Under the pieces are notes generated by a model, which made no database searches, was not told where the DNA came from, and saw nothing but the letters and a program-made list of their open reading frames with translations. Positions 24,231 to 33,496 of a DNA stretch of 64,000 nucleotides are shown piece by piece. The translations under genes and the position numbers were made by a program. The stretch's first letter is position 1; each line of letters starts with the position of its first letter. Source of the DNA: Halegenticoccus soli (GTDB lineage Archaea > Halobacteriota > Halobacteria > Halobacteriales > Haloferacaceae); contig NZ_PEND01000001.1 in the NCBI RefSeq assembly GCF_002844195.1, positions 682,001 to 746,000 on the forward strand, in the 5' to 3' direction.

Positions 24231-24482
24231 ATGCTCCCGCTACAGGTCATCGACAGTTTCCTGCTCGAGTACAACGTCGGGCAGGCGCTGCTGCTGGCGT
24301 TCGTACTGACGACTCTCGCGACGCTCCCGCTGAAGTCGCAGAAGGTACTCGCGCTCAACACCATCCTCTTCGGGATCATCTTCACCCTGACGCCGCAGAG
24401 CCTCGCGCCGCTGCACTACCTCTTTCTCGGCATCGTCCTCGTCGTCATCGGCCCGATGCTGTACGTGACGGCGCGCGCCTGA
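24231..24482 (+). CDS. Small conserved membrane protein
   Basis: This is an 83-residue protein with two or three hydrophobic segments (QALLLAFVLTTLATLPL, VLALNTILFGIIFTLTP, YLFLGIVLVVIGPMLYVTA). A TATA-like TTTAAAG about 30 bases upstream suits a near-leaderless start. The pattern is familiar from haloarchaeal genomes but has no assigned function. Confidence 0.82.
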   Translation: MLPLQVIDSFLLEYNVGQALLLAFVLTTLATLPLKSQKVLALNTILFGIIFTLTPQSLAPLHYLFLGIVLVVIGPMLYVTARA

Positions 24483-24490
24483 CCGGCCCA

Positions 24491-24530
24491 AACCGACGCG
24501 AACCGGCGCGAACCGGCGCGAACCGACCCG
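24491..24530. repeat. Tandem repeat, four 10-bp units
   Basis: There are four adjacent units of AACCGRCGCG: the first and last carry A at the variable base, the middle two G, and the last unit ends CCCG. The array lies in the 88-base gap upstream of thrB. It is likely slippage-generated; its closeness to the thrB promoter (CTACCTTTTTG, about 24537) could affect expression. Confidence 0.8.
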
Positions 24531-24570
24531 CCTCCGCTACCTTTTTGCCCCGACTCCGGAAAGGCAGGAC

Positions 24571-25446
24571 ATGATCGCTGTGAGGGCCCCCGCGACGAGC
24601 GCGAACCTCGGGAGCGGTTTCGACGTGTTCGGCGTGGCCCTCGACCGTCCCGCCGACGTGGTCCGCGTCGAGGAGGCCGACAGGACCACGATCGAAGTGA
24701 CCGGCGTCGGCAGCCACTACATCCCCGAGGACCCCGACAAGAACACGGTCGGCGCGGTCGCCGACGCGCTCGACGCCCCCGCGCACATCAGGATCGACAA
24801 GGGCGTCAGACCCGCCTCGGGACTCGGATCGTCGGCGGCCAGCGCCGCCGCCGCGGCGCTCGCGCTGAACGAACTGTACGACCGCGGCCTCTCACGGCAG
24901 GAGCTGGTTCCCGTCGCGGGCGAGGGCGAGGCGGTCGTCTCCGGCGAGGCGCACGTCGACAACGTCGCGCCGGCGCTGCTCGGCGGGTTCACCATCGCGT
25001 CCGAGGCCGGGGTGACGGCCGTCGACGCGTCCATCCCGCTCGTCGCCTGCCTCCCCGAGATCGCCGTCTCGACCCGCGACGCCCGCCGCGTCGTTCCCAC
25101 CGAGACCGACATCGGCGATCTCGTCCGCACGGTCGGCTGCGCGGCCACGCTGACGGCCGGGATGTGCCGCAACGACCCGCGGCTCGTCGGCGAGGGGATG
25201 TACGACACGGTCGTCACGCCCGCGCGGGCGGAGCTCATCACGGGGTACGAGGCGGTCCGGGAGGCGGCGCTGGCGGCGGGCGCGACGGGCGTCACCGTGA
25301 GCGGGGCCGGCCCGGCCGTCCTCGCCGCCTGCTACGGGGCCGATCGGCGGGCGGTCGCGAGCGCCATGGTCGACGCCTTCGCGGACGCCGGGGTCGACGC
25401 GCGGGCCTACCAGACGGCGATCGGCGGCGGCGCGACGGTGCTCTGA
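24571..25446 (+). CDS. thrB: Homoserine kinase
   Basis: This is a 291-residue GHMP-superfamily kinase that phosphorylates L-homoserine with ATP on the way to threonine. Motif 1 is APATSANLGSGFDVFG at residues 6-21, the ATP-binding motif 2 is PASGLGSSAASAAAAA (81-96), and motif 3 is GVTVSGAGPAVLA near 255. The length and order match archaeal ThrB. No threonine synthase or homoserine dehydrogenase gene is adjacent. The permease downstream is separated by 93 bases with its own upstream region. Confidence 0.96.
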   Translation: MIAVRAPATSANLGSGFDVFGVALDRPADVVRVEEADRTTIEVTGVGSHYIPEDPDKNTVGAVADALDAPAHIRIDKGVRPASGLGSSAASAAAAALALNELYDRGLSRQELVPVAGEGEAVVSGEAHVDNVAPALLGGFTIASEAGVTAVDASIPLVACLPEIAVSTRDARRVVPTETDIGDLVRTVGCAATLTAGMCRNDPRLVGEGMYDTVVTPARAELITGYEAVREAALAAGATGVTVSGAGPAVLAACYGADRRAVASAMVDAFADAGVDARAYQTAIGGGATVL

Positions 25447-25539
25447 ACGCCGGCACTGCGTCAGGATCGCGACGACGTTTAAAGCGACGGGAGAGGCGGC
25501 CACGTCGTTCATTGTACTCAGGGGAGTCCGTGAAACACG

Positions 25540-27846
25540 ATGGTAGAGCACACCCGATCCCTGGGGTTCCGAGTCGCGTTCGCGCTCGGCCTCGGAACGA
25601 TGATCGCCGCCGGCATCTTCTCCCTGTCCGGCACCGCTATCGCCGAAATCGGAAGTAGCGCCGTCATCGCGTTCGTCATCGCCGCGGCGGTCGCGGGCAT
25701 CACGGCGGCGTCGTACTCGGAGTTCGCCTCCATCTACTCGGAGAACGGGGGCGGCTACCTCTTTTCGTCACGGACGTTCGAAAACGAGTACCTCCTCTTC
25801 GGTATCGGCGTCTCGCTCTTTCTTGGGTACACCGGCACCACCGCGTTCTACCTCGCGACGATGTCCGAGTGGGTGCAGGAGTTCGTTCTCCCCTCCGCCG
25901 TCCACCTCCCCCACGGGACGTCCGCGGTGGGGACGGCGATCCTGCTCGGCGTTCTCAACGCGAGGGGGACCGAAGAGAGCGGGACGTTCCAGGTCGTCGT
26001 CACCGGCGCGAAGGTCGCCGTCCTGCTCGCGTTCGTCGGCGGCGCCTTCGCGTTCAAACCCGTGTCGGCGACGGCGGGGACGTTCACGAGTCGGTTCGTG
26101 CTCGATCCGGTCGGCATCCTCCAGATCGCGTCGCTCGCGTTCATCACGTTCTTCGGCTTCTCCGCCATCGCCGCGAGCGCCGGCGAGATCATCGAACCCC
26201 GAAAGACGGTCCCGAAGGCGATCGCCGCGAGCATCCTCACGGTGACGGTGCTGTACGTCTTCGTCATCGTCTCGATGATAAACGCGCCGACGCCCGCGAG
26301 CGTCATCGCCCGGCAGGGGGAAACCGCGATGGGTCGGGTCGCCGCCGACTTCCTCGGCGGGATCGGGCGGAGCCTCATCGTCGCCGGCGCGATCTTCAGC
26401 ATGGTGAGCGCCTCGAACGCCAGCATCCTCGCGGCCACGGGCATCGGGAACCTCATGGGCCGGCAGGGGCAGGCCCCGCGCCGGTTCTCGCGCATCCACC
26501 CCGAGTACGGGACGCCGTTCTGGAGCGTCGTCGCCTGCACGCTCGCGATCACTGCCCTCATCGTCGCCTTCATCGCCGTCTTCCCGGCGGAGGGCGGGTT
26601 GTTCGGGCTGAATCTGGGGCTGACAGCGCTCACCGGGTTCGCGACGCTGAACCTCCTCGTGCCGCTGTCGGTCGTCAACCTGGCGCTCGTCTACTCGCGG
26701 CGGAAGTTCCCCGACGTCGAGCGCCCGGTGAAGGTTCCGCTCTCGCCCGTCGTCCCGGCGCTCGGCATCGTCGCCAACCTCGCGCTCATCTACAACCTGC
26801 CGCTCGAAGGTATCGTCACCGGTTTCGCGCTCGAAGCGGCGCTGATACTCGCGTACGTGGCGTGGGGCGGCGCGCCGGACGTCGAGACGCTGTCGGAAGT
26901 GGCCGTCTCGCCCCGATCGCCGCTGAACGCGGGCGGCGACGTCGAATCGAGACGCGGCGCCGCGCCGACCGAAGACCGGTTCCGGGTGCTCGTCCCTGTC
27001 GCCCGTCCGGTCAACGCCCCCAAGTACGTCCGACTGGCGTCGGAACTCGCGACGGCGCGGGGCGAGGATCCGGTGGTACAGGTCGTCAACGTCACGTGGA
27101 TTCCGGACCAGACGCCGAGCGAGTCGGTCGTCGACCACGCGAACAAGCGCGCCGAGGCGTTGACCGACGCCCTCGCGGACGTCGAACTGGACGTCCACTA
27201 CACGGTCGAAGGGCACATCTGCCGCGACATCGCGTTCGACGTCCTCCAGACGGCGCGCAACGACGGCGCGGACGCGATCGTCATGGGCTACCCGGAGGAA
27301 CACCCCCACGTCACGGAGAAGGTCGAGTACGACGCGCCGTGCGACGTGTTCTTCGCCGACGGCTTCGCCGAGTCGACCGACCTCTCGCCGGTCACCATCG
27401 GCGCCGGGGGCGGGCCGCACCACGAAGCGCTACTACCGTGGGTGCGTGAGATGGCCGCCGGGGGAACCGACGTCCACGTCGTCGCCGTCGAACCGGCCGG
27501 ACGCGGCGGCACGCCGGAGGACGTAGAGGAGACGCTGCGGTCGTTCGCCGAGTCGGGCGCGGTGCAGACCCACCGGGTGAACGCGGACACCGTCGCCGAC
27601 GGACTCGTCTCGACGGCGGCAGAACTCGGCGGGATACTGCTCGTCGGAGCCTCCCGGACCCGGTTCCTCCGCCGGTGGGTGTTCGGGAGCACGCCCGACC
27701 GTGCGGTCGATCTCGCCGGCGACGTCGGCGTGCCCGTCCTCGTGTACGCGAGTCCGACGGGCGTGCGCGGCCGCGTCGGGGGCGCGCTGTTCACCGCGTA
27801 TCGGTACGCGAGGAAACTCGGCACCTCGCCCCAGTCGGCGTCCTGA
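25540..27846 (+). CDS. APC-family amino-acid permease fused to two UspA domains
   Basis: This is a 768-residue fusion. Residues 1 to about 450 form an APC-superfamily transporter with about 12 helices; helix 1 carries GLGTMIAAGIFSLSG, the substrate-coordination motif. Two universal-stress-protein domains follow in the cytoplasm: about 470-610 (RVLVPVARPVNAPKYVRLASE, DAIVMGYPEEH) and about 615-755 (VTIGAGGGPHHEALLPWV, GILLVGASRTRFLRR). UspA domains may bind ATP and tune transport. A paralogue lies at 42002. The substrate is not predictable. Confidence 0.95.
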   Translation: MVEHTRSLGFRVAFALGLGTMIAAGIFSLSGTAIAEIGSSAVIAFVIAAAVAGITAASYSEFASIYSENGGGYLFSSRTFENEYLLFGIGVSLFLGYTGTTAFYLATMSEWVQEFVLPSAVHLPHGTSAVGTAILLGVLNARGTEESGTFQVVVTGAKVAVLLAFVGGAFAFKPVSATAGTFTSRFVLDPVGILQIASLAFITFFGFSAIAASAGEIIEPRKTVPKAIAASILTVTVLYVFVIVSMINAPTPASVIARQGETAMGRVAADFLGGIGRSLIVAGAIFSMVSASNASILAATGIGNLMGRQGQAPRRFSRIHPEYGTPFWSVVACTLAITALIVAFIAVFPAEGGLFGLNLGLTALTGFATLNLLVPLSVVNLALVYSRRKFPDVERPVKVPLSPVVPALGIVANLALIYNLPLEGIVTGFALEAALILAYVAWGGAPDVETLSEVAVSPRSPLNAGGDVESRRGAAPTEDRFRVLVPVARPVNAPKYVRLASELATARGEDPVVQVVNVTWIPDQTPSESVVDHANKRAEALTDALADVELDVHYTVEGHICRDIAFDVLQTARNDGADAIVMGYPEEHPHVTEKVEYDAPCDVFFADGFAESTDLSPVTIGAGGGPHHEALLPWVREMAAGGTDVHVVAVEPAGRGGTPEDVEETLRSFAESGAVQTHRVNADTVADGLVSTAAELGGILLVGASRTRFLRRWVFGSTPDRAVDLAGDVGVPVLVYASPTGVRGRVGGALFTAYRYARKLGTSPQSAS

Positions 27847-27989
27847 GGCGCCGACGGACTCGCCGACTCACCCGAGCGCGGACGGTCGCGGGAAGCGAGG
27901 GGCGACCGCGGCGACCCCGTCGGCCGGAGCGACCGGAGGTGCGGAAGGGGGCGGACGCACCGGAAATCGAACGGCGGCGGGGGCCGCTC

Positions 27990-28898
27990 TCAGACGCCCC
28001 GTCCCTGGAGCCGCTCCTCTTCGGGCATGCCGACGTTGGACTGCCCTTTCATCCCCTTGCCGATGTCGGAGGCGATGTCGGCGAGGCGCTCCGGGTCGTC
28101 CCAGTTGTTCACCGCCTCGACGATGGCGTTCCCCATCTCGACCGGGTCCTCGGCGCCGAAGATGCCCGAGCCGACGAAGATGCCGTCGCAGCCGTGGTGC
28201 ATCATGAGCGCGGCGTCGGCGGGGGTGGCGATGCCGCCCGCCGCGAAGTTCACGACCGGCAGGCGACCGAGCTCCGCGGTCTCGTGGACCAGGTCGGCGG
28301 GCGCTTCGTTCTCGCGGGCCCACCGCTCGCGCTCCTCATGCGTTTTCCCCCACAGCTCGCGGATGGTGCCCTTGATCGCTCGCTGGTGGGTGACCGCCTG
28401 GTTCACGTCGCCGGTGCCGGCCTCGCCCTTCGTGCGGATCATCGCCGCGCCCTCGTCGATCCGGCGCAGCGCCTCGCCGAGGTTCCGGGCCCCGCAGACG
28501 AACGGCGCGGTGAACTCGCGCTTGTCGATGTGGTAGTCGTTGTCCGCCGGGGTGAGCACCTCGGACTCGTCGATCATGTCGACGCCGATCGCTTCCAGGA
28601 TCTGCGCTTCGGTGCGGTGGCCGATCCGGGCCTTCCCCATGACCGGAATCGACACCTCGTCGATGATCTCGGCGACCCGCGCCGGGTCCGCCATCCGCGC
28701 GACGCCGCCGCGCTTGCGGATGTCGGCCGGGACCGCTTCGAGCGCCATGACCGCGACGGCGCCGGCGTCCTCGGCGATCCGCGCCTGCTCGCGGGTGACG
28801 ACGTCCATGATGACGCCGCCCTTCTGCATCTGCGCGAACCCGCGCTTGACCAGTTCAGTGCCCCGCTTTAAGTCCTCTAGGTCGGTCTCTTCGGGCAT
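27990..28898 (-). CDS. pdxS: Pyridoxal 5'-phosphate synthase subunit PdxS
   Basis: This is a 302-residue (beta/alpha)8 enzyme that builds PLP from ribose 5-phosphate, glyceraldehyde 3-phosphate and ammonia supplied by the glutaminase PdxT. The Schiff-base lysine is K89 in VMGKARIGH, the phosphate-binding segment is [16 protein letters not shown], and [19 protein letters not shown] with GIFVGSGIF closes the barrel. The start at 28898 ([10 protein letters not shown]) matches family starts. pdxT is not nearby. Confidence 0.97.
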   Translation of the reverse strand: MPEETDLEDLKRGTELVKRGFAQMQKGGVIMDVVTREQARIAEDAGAVAVMALEAVPADIRKRGGVARMADPARVAEIIDEVSIPVMGKARIGHRTEAQILEAIGVDMIDESEVLTPADNDYHIDKREFTAPFVCGARNLGEALRRIDEGAAMIRTKGEAGTGDVNQAVTHQRAIKGTIRELWGKTHEERERWARENEAPADLVHETAELGRLPVVNFAAGGIATPADAALMMHHGCDGIFVGSGIFGAEDPVEMGNAIVEAVNNWDDPERLADIASDIGKGMKGQSNVGMPEEERLQGRGV

Positions 28899-29037
28899 GC
28901 CCGTTGCTTGGAGCGGACGCACTTATCCGTGTCCTTTGCCGAAACCCCCGGACCGAACGGCGCGCGGACGCGGCGAGCGTCTGACGCGCGTCTGACGCGG
29001 ATTGAATAGCCTCGAACGCCGTAATTCCATCCAAGCC

Positions 29038-29547
29038 ATGCCTGAGAGCCTCGACGACCAGGACGCGGCGGACACGGCTAGCGGCGGTCGGCCCGGGACC
29101 GACTCCGTCATCGCCGGCATCCAGGGCGAGCTGGACGAGCGGATGGCGCAGCTCAAGAGCGAGCGCGCCCGGCTCGAAGATCAGTGCGACCGACTCGAAC
29201 GGGAGTACGCCGAACACCAGCGGCAGATCGATCAGATCGGGCGCGAGCTGGCGCACCTCACCGAGCTGTACAAGGCGGTCGAGCGGAACCACACCGCGTA
29301 CCTCGACGGGGAGACCGACCCCGCCACCACCGGCAAGTCGCTGCGGACGGTGAGCGACGCGTCGCCGGGGGCGCTCTCTATCGACGACATCGTGCCGCCC
29401 GATCTGGGGGCGGGGCTGGACGCCCGATCGAAGCGCCACCCCGAGCGACGGGCGTGGCAGGACGACCGCGACCGGATGCAGGCGCACCTCTTGAAGCGCC
29501 TCAAGTGGTGGGTGTTCGGCAAGAAGAAGGGGCGCGACCGGCTCTGA
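29038..29547 (+). CDS. Coiled-coil haloarchaeal protein
   Basis: This is a 169-residue soluble protein. Residues 20-85 form a heptad-patterned coiled coil (ELDERMAQLKSERARLEDQC, then DRLEREYAEHQRQIDQIGRE). A linker follows, then a basic tail KRLKWWVFGKKKGRDRL that could touch membrane or nucleic acid. The start at 29038 is preferred over 29002 because the upstream codons interrupt the acidic N-terminus. I do not recognise a function. The plus-strand cysE follows after 138 bases. Confidence 0.82.
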   Translation: MPESLDDQDAADTASGGRPGTDSVIAGIQGELDERMAQLKSERARLEDQCDRLEREYAEHQRQIDQIGRELAHLTELYKAVERNHTAYLDGETDPATTGKSLRTVSDASPGALSIDDIVPPDLGAGLDARSKRHPERRAWQDDRDRMQAHLLKRLKWWVFGKKKGRDRL

Positions 29548-29685
29548 TCGTCGTTCGGTTCTCCGTTTTCTGTTTCTCTTCGGCGGATCGAACGCCGCCC
29601 CCGCGCGCCGAAGAGCGCCAGCGTTACGAGGGGAGGGGGCGTACGGGTAAGCGATCGCAGAGTACCTTCGCCAGGAGACCGAACG

Positions 29686-30264
29686 ATGCTCGACCGAATT
29701 AGATCACTGCTCGCACGGGGGAGAGAGGACGTCAGAACCGCGCTCTCGAAGGATCCGGCGGCCAAGAGCGCGGTCGAGGTGTTGCTGTGTTACCCGGGTC
29801 TGCACGCGATCTGGATGCACCGGATCGCACACGCCCTGTGGGAGCGGGACATCCGTCTCGCGGGGAGGGTCGTGTCCCACGCCGCGCGCGGCCTCACCGG
29901 CGTCGAGATCCACCCCGGCGCCGAGATCGGCAGGCGCTTTTTCATCGATCACGGGATGGGGGTCGTGATCGGCGAGACGGCGGAGATCGGCGACGACGTG
30001 ATGCTGTACCACGGCTGCACGCTGGGCGGGGACACGCTGGAGGACGAAAAGCGGCATCCGACCCTCAAAGACGGCGTGACGATCGGCGCGAACGCCACGC
30101 TTTTGGGGCCGATCCTCGTCGGCGAGAACTCGAGCGTCGGAGCGGGGTCGGTCGTCCTCGATTCGGTGCCGCCGAACTGCACGGTCGTCGGCAACCCCGC
30201 GAAACTGGTCGGCGAGTGCGGCGAGGACGGCTCGATCGAACTCGGAAGGGAGTTCGGCGATTGA
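29686..30264 (+). CDS. cysE: Serine O-acetyltransferase
   Basis: This is a 192-residue enzyme that acetylates L-serine with acetyl-CoA for cysteine synthesis. The left-handed beta-helix hexapeptide repeats run from about residue 65 ([19 protein letters not shown]), with active-site and CoA-contact motifs [20 protein letters not shown] and [20 protein letters not shown]. It is the short (EpsC-like) form with a reduced N-terminal helical region. A strong hairpin lies 8-25 bases past the stop. No cysK neighbour is present. Confidence 0.95.
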   Translation: MLDRIRSLLARGREDVRTALSKDPAAKSAVEVLLCYPGLHAIWMHRIAHALWERDIRLAGRVVSHAARGLTGVEIHPGAEIGRRFFIDHGMGVVIGETAEIGDDVMLYHGCTLGGDTLEDEKRHPTLKDGVTIGANATLLGPILVGENSSVGAGSVVLDSVPPNCTVVGNPAKLVGECGEDGSIELGREFGD

Positions 30265-30271
30265 CGTCCTC

Positions 30272-30297
30272 CCCGCCCTGCAGGGCGGGCTTTCTCC
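30272..30297 (+). terminator. Perfect hairpin followed by CTTTCTCC
   Basis: The 18-base perfect palindrome CCCGCCCTGCAGGGCGGG is followed directly by CTTTCTCC. As a structure 8 bases beyond cysE it can serve as a terminator. The same layout also occurs at the ends of IS200/IS605-type elements in haloarchaea and recurs elsewhere in this window, so an insertion-element relic is the alternative. Confidence 0.55.
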
Positions 30298-30521
30298 TCG
30301 ATTCTCCGTAGGAGCGACGCCGCTCGGAAGGCCGAGACACCCTCGTTTCGGCGCGCTCTCGTCCCCGCACGCGGGGGTCGGTCACCGGATCGTGTCCGTC
30401 CGAATTCATAATGGAACCTCTATGCGGTTGGCGACCGTCTCTCCGCACGGAATGGAGAGAACTGTCGGTGCGTGATCGAGCGTCGGGGCGCTACGAGACG
30501 TGACCGCGACGTGGTGGTACC

Positions 30522-31187
30522 GTGATACTCGCCGAATTTCGCGTTGATCAGCCGATTCTCCGCCGGACGCTCGACCACGTTCCCGGGATGACCGTGACGT
30601 GGGAGCGATCCGATCGGATCGGCGGCGATCGAACGCAGTTTCTCGTGTGGGCCGAGGGCGGCGACTTCGAGGCGTTCGAGGCGGCGCTCGCGGACGACCC
30701 GACCGTCACGCCGCCGCGACAGACGATGAACTTCGTGAGTCGACGCCTCTACGTGCTGGAGTTGACCGAGGAAGGGCGTCAAACCTGCATCTACCCCCTC
30801 ATGGTCGACGAGGGTGGACTCGTTCGGGAGATGACCGCGACGTCGGACGGGTGGCGCCTGCGCGTAGCGCTTCCGGACCGCCGGGCGCTCACCCACCTCC
30901 ACCGGTTCTGTCGAGAAAGCGGCATCGACTTCGACCTCCGGCGGCTCTACGTCCGGGCCGACGAGACGGGCGTCTCCGCGTACGGTCTCTCCCCGAAGCA
31001 ACGCGACCTTCTCCTGCAGGCCTTCGAAGCCGGCTATTTCGAGGTTCCCCGGAAAATCACGCTGTCCGAACTCGCGGACGAGTTCGGGGTCTCGAACCAG
31101 GCGCTCTCCGAGCGCCTCCGTCGCGGCGTCCGGACGCTCATCGCGCAGACGCTGGCGAACACGGTGGAAACGTCCCGCGGAGAGTAG
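30522..31187 (+). CDS. Bat-type HTH_10 transcription regulator (copy 1)
   Basis: This is a 221-residue haloarchaeal regulator. The N-terminal 155 residues form the sensory or dimerisation domain typical of bacterio-opsin-activator-like proteins. The C-terminal HTH_10 domain reads LSPKQRDLLLQAFEAGYFEV, then ITLSELADEFGVSNQALSERLRRG. It starts at the GTG/ATG region at 30522 (MILAEFRVDQPILRR). An 81-bp tract (30640-30720) is identical to the paralogue at 32221. Targets are unknown. Confidence 0.94.
   Translation: MILAEFRVDQPILRRTLDHVPGMTVTWERSDRIGGDRTQFLVWAEGGDFEAFEAALADDPTVTPPRQTMNFVSRRLYVLELTEEGRQTCIYPLMVDEGGLVREMTATSDGWRLRVALPDRRALTHLHRFCRESGIDFDLRRLYVRADETGVSAYGLSPKQRDLLLQAFEAGYFEVPRKITLSELADEFGVSNQALSERLRRGVRTLIAQTLANTVETSRGE
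30640..30720 (+). repeat. 81-bp tract identical to 32339-32419
   Basis: This segment within the first HTH_10 gene is identical base for base, third codon positions included, to the segment at the same place in the paralogue at 32221. The flanking sequence of the two genes is clearly diverged. That pattern points to recent gene conversion or very strong constraint. Confidence 0.85.
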
Positions 31188-31688
31188 CCGCGGCCGCCGG
31201 CGGGACGCGAGGGGGTTTCCGTCGAACGTTCGATCGCGCCTTCGAAGGCCGTCACGCGCGTCCGGCGGGCGTTTGCCGCTCGGCGACTTCCCCTGCGGCG
31301 GGATCGCGTCGATGTCGCCCGGTTTCGCGGCGACGCCGCGGGAACTGTCCGAAGGTAATAATATTCATACGTACAAATGTGATTATTTTCGAATCGGTGA
31401 AAATATAGATCAGGGACGAACAGCACAAATCGACACGTTTAACAACGGACTCGTGGTCCAATGGCTTGGAGCGGGACAGCCACCGAGAGCACGGTATCGA
31501 CAGCCGACCCAGGTGTCTGCGATTGTCTGGTTGGGGGCAATCGGAGCGCAGCGTTTCGCTGGACCGCTTACAACCGGGCAGGCCAGCCATGTACACTGAA
31601 GAGAGCCATCTCTCGAAATCCGTCGAACGCCAACCGAAATCGATTCCAACCCCGGACGCCGGGCGAATCGGCAGGTGGGGGTGTTGAG
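31188..31688. other. AT-rich intergenic region, no supported gene
   Basis: The 501 bases hold a conspicuous AT-rich block (about 31355-31445) with AATAAT ... ATTATT arms 19 bases apart, flanking AATATTCATACGTACAAATG-like sequence. This is a plausible promoter/operator zone. Frames over the rest are low-complexity and not protein-like. A stretch at 31461-31688 is open in phase with the next gene, so the latter might have a longer, degenerate N-terminus. Confidence 0.4.
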
Positions 31689-32078
31689 ATGCCGAGCTCG
31701 CCGCAATCCGAACTGGAGAGCGAAGCGGGTATCGACGGACGGGCGGAAGACATCTCGGAGATTTTGACGGACGAACGGTCGCGGGCGATCGTTCAAGCCC
31801 TCGTCGAGAACGAGGGGGAGCTTCACATCTCCGAGCTCGTGGACGAGGTCATAGAACGGGAACGGAACGGCTTCGACGGCGGCGGGGACGATCTGTCGGT
31901 CGGTTGGAGATCGATCCCCCCGTGGGCGTTTAGCCTCGTGAGCCTGGGGGGGATAACGACCGTCCTCGGCTCGCACTTCGAAATCGGCCATTTCGTCGTT
32001 CTCTCCATCGAAGCCTGGGCGAGCGTCTTCTTCGGACTCCTCGTCGCCCTCCACGTTTATTCGACCGCCCGATCCTGA
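31689..32078 (+). CDS. Truncated DUF7344-like winged helix fused to membrane helices
   Basis: This is a 129-residue protein. The N-terminal part resembles the first half of a DUF7344 winged helix (EILTDERSRAIVQALVENEG, ELHISELVDEVIERE), but the usual second half with HxHLPKL is missing. Instead the chain passes to two hydrophobic helices (FSLVSLGGITTVLGSH and FVVLSIEAWASVFFGLLVAL). It may be an internally deleted gene or a membrane-tethered variant. It sits between two HTH_10 paralogues. Confidence 0.68.
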   Translation: MPSSPQSELESEAGIDGRAEDISEILTDERSRAIVQALVENEGELHISELVDEVIERERNGFDGGGDDLSVGWRSIPPWAFSLVSLGGITTVLGSHFEIGHFVVLSIEAWASVFFGLLVALHVYSTARS

Positions 32079-32220
32079 TCGCGAACGGCGATGGTCGACT
32101 GACGCTGCAGGCGAGAGAAAGCAGAGGATAGATACCGCCCGATCCGGAGTAATCAGATGACCGCGCCGAAGAACGTTCGGTTCTCCCGGATAGAGCGGAT
32201 GACCGTCGCGGGACCGCACC

Positions 32221-32877
32221 ATGATAATCACCGAATTCCGCCTCGAACATCCAATCCTCCGGGAAGCGCTCGCTCGCGTTCCCGACATGGAGATCGCGTG
32301 GGAGCGATCAGACGTGGTCGATCAGCGTCGCGTTCGGATTCTCGTGTGGGCCGAGGGCGGCGACTTCGAGGCGTTCGAGGCGGCGCTCGCGGACGACCCG
32401 ACCGTCACGCCGCCGCGACGGACCGTCGAAATCGGGGATCGCCGGCTGTACCAGATGGACCTGATCGGCGAGGGGCTTCGAACCAGCATCTACCCGCTTC
32501 TCGTCGAAGAAGGCGGAATCATCCGGGAGCTGACCGCGACGTCCGACGGGTGGCACTTCCGGGCGACGTTTCCGGATCGCCGGACGTTTTCGCGCTTCTA
32601 CTCGTTCTGCGAGGAGCGGAACGTCGACTTCGAACTCCAGCGACTGCACGTCGAGGTCGCGGGTACCCGAAATTCGACATACGATCTCTCGTCCAAGCAG
32701 CGCGAACTTCTCCTGCGGGCGCACGAAGCGGGGTACTTCGAGATCCCTCGGCGGACCACGCTGGACGAGCTCACGGACGAGTTTCAGATATCGAGTCAGG
32801 CGCTCTCCGAACGGCTGCGTCGCGGGCTGGACACGCTCATCGCGGAGACGCTGGCGAGAGCCGAGTCGACGGAGTAG
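32221..32877 (+). CDS. Bat-type HTH_10 transcription regulator (copy 2)
   Basis: This is a 218-residue paralogue of the regulator at 30522 with the same layout: N-terminal domain starting MIITEFRLEHPILREA and a C-terminal HTH_10 domain (LSSKQRELLLRAHEAGYFEI, TLDELTDEFQISSQALSERL). Most of the protein differs at many positions, yet residues in the 81-bp tract are identical. The two copies flank the truncated DUF7344-membrane gene, suggesting a local duplication. Confidence 0.94.
   Translation: MIITEFRLEHPILREALARVPDMEIAWERSDVVDQRRVRILVWAEGGDFEAFEAALADDPTVTPPRRTVEIGDRRLYQMDLIGEGLRTSIYPLLVEEGGIIRELTATSDGWHFRATFPDRRTFSRFYSFCEERNVDFELQRLHVEVAGTRNSTYDLSSKQRELLLRAHEAGYFEIPRRTTLDELTDEFQISSQALSERLRRGLDTLIAETLARAESTE
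32339..32419 (+). repeat. 81-bp tract identical to 30640-30720
   Basis: This is the second copy of the identical segment shared by the two HTH_10 genes. Both copies lie in the same orientation, 1.7 kb apart. Confidence 0.85.
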
Positions 32878-32912
32878 CTCGCCCGTTCGAGCGCGTTTCG
32901 GCGATCCGGCGT

Positions 32913-33128
32913 TCAATCGCCATGGAACCGCGACTGGTGCGACTTCGCCCCGCACGCCTCGCAGAGCGCCGTCCGGACGGGTTTGCGAGCGTGCTTTGCG
33001 TTTTCGGGGGCGACTTCGTCCCTCGTCGTCGTCTCTCGAAGCGCGATTTCGATCCGGTGGACCGTTTCGCGGCCGCAGTGCTGACAGTACGACACCGCTT
33101 CGTCGGGCTGTAGATCGAACGAATCCAT
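32913..33128 (-). CDS. Small zinc-binding protein (DUF7835-like)
   Basis: This is a 71-residue protein with two zinc knuckles, CQHCGRETVH (residues 15-24) and CEACGAKSHQS near the C-terminus, separated by about 40 residues. The pattern is that of small haloarchaeal zinc-finger proteins I know as DUF7835. The start at 33128 gives MDSFDLQPDE; longer upstream frames are arginine-rich and implausible. The function is unknown. Confidence 0.8.
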   Translation of the reverse strand: MDSFDLQPDEAVSYCQHCGRETVHRIEIALRETTTRDEVAPENAKHARKPVRTALCEACGAKSHQSRFHGD

Positions 33129-33496
33129 TGCAGTGACAGCTCCTGATCGCTGGTCGGGCGTCTCGCCCCGGCGGTGCGGAGACGACACCGTGTGCCGTTC
33201 GCGGAGACGTTCGGGGTCGTATTTACCGAACGTGGGAGTCGGTCCGTACGCGGAGGCGGGTGTTTCGAGCGAAATCCTCGACGCCGCCGATAGATCACCT
33301 CTCGGATACCGGCCCCCCGAAGACGCGAGGCGGGCAGAGTCGGCCGCGGGTACGCGCGCGGACGCCACACGCTCGTCGAGCGCGCGCTGCGCGCAAAGCG
33401 AAAGCCGCTGCCGCACAGGCCGAAACTGTTCGGCTCTGCGCGAAACTCCCGTATTCGTTACTGAGACCTTTTCTGCCCTCAAATCGTGCCTCCACT
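33129..33496. other. Divergent intergenic region, no gene seen
   Basis: The 368 bases lie between the zinc-protein gene and the flavin-binding-fold gene. A CGTATTTACCG element (about 33215-33225) may be a TATA box for the minus-strand gene. The rest is rich in antisense-like frames only. Confidence 0.45.

Noticed and set aside
31440-31688. Short frame with an RNA-gene-like appearance before the truncated DUF7344 gene
   Set aside because: I checked GTGGTCCAATGG and the following sequence for a tRNA fold. There is no acceptor or T-arm pairing, so it is not a tRNA gene.
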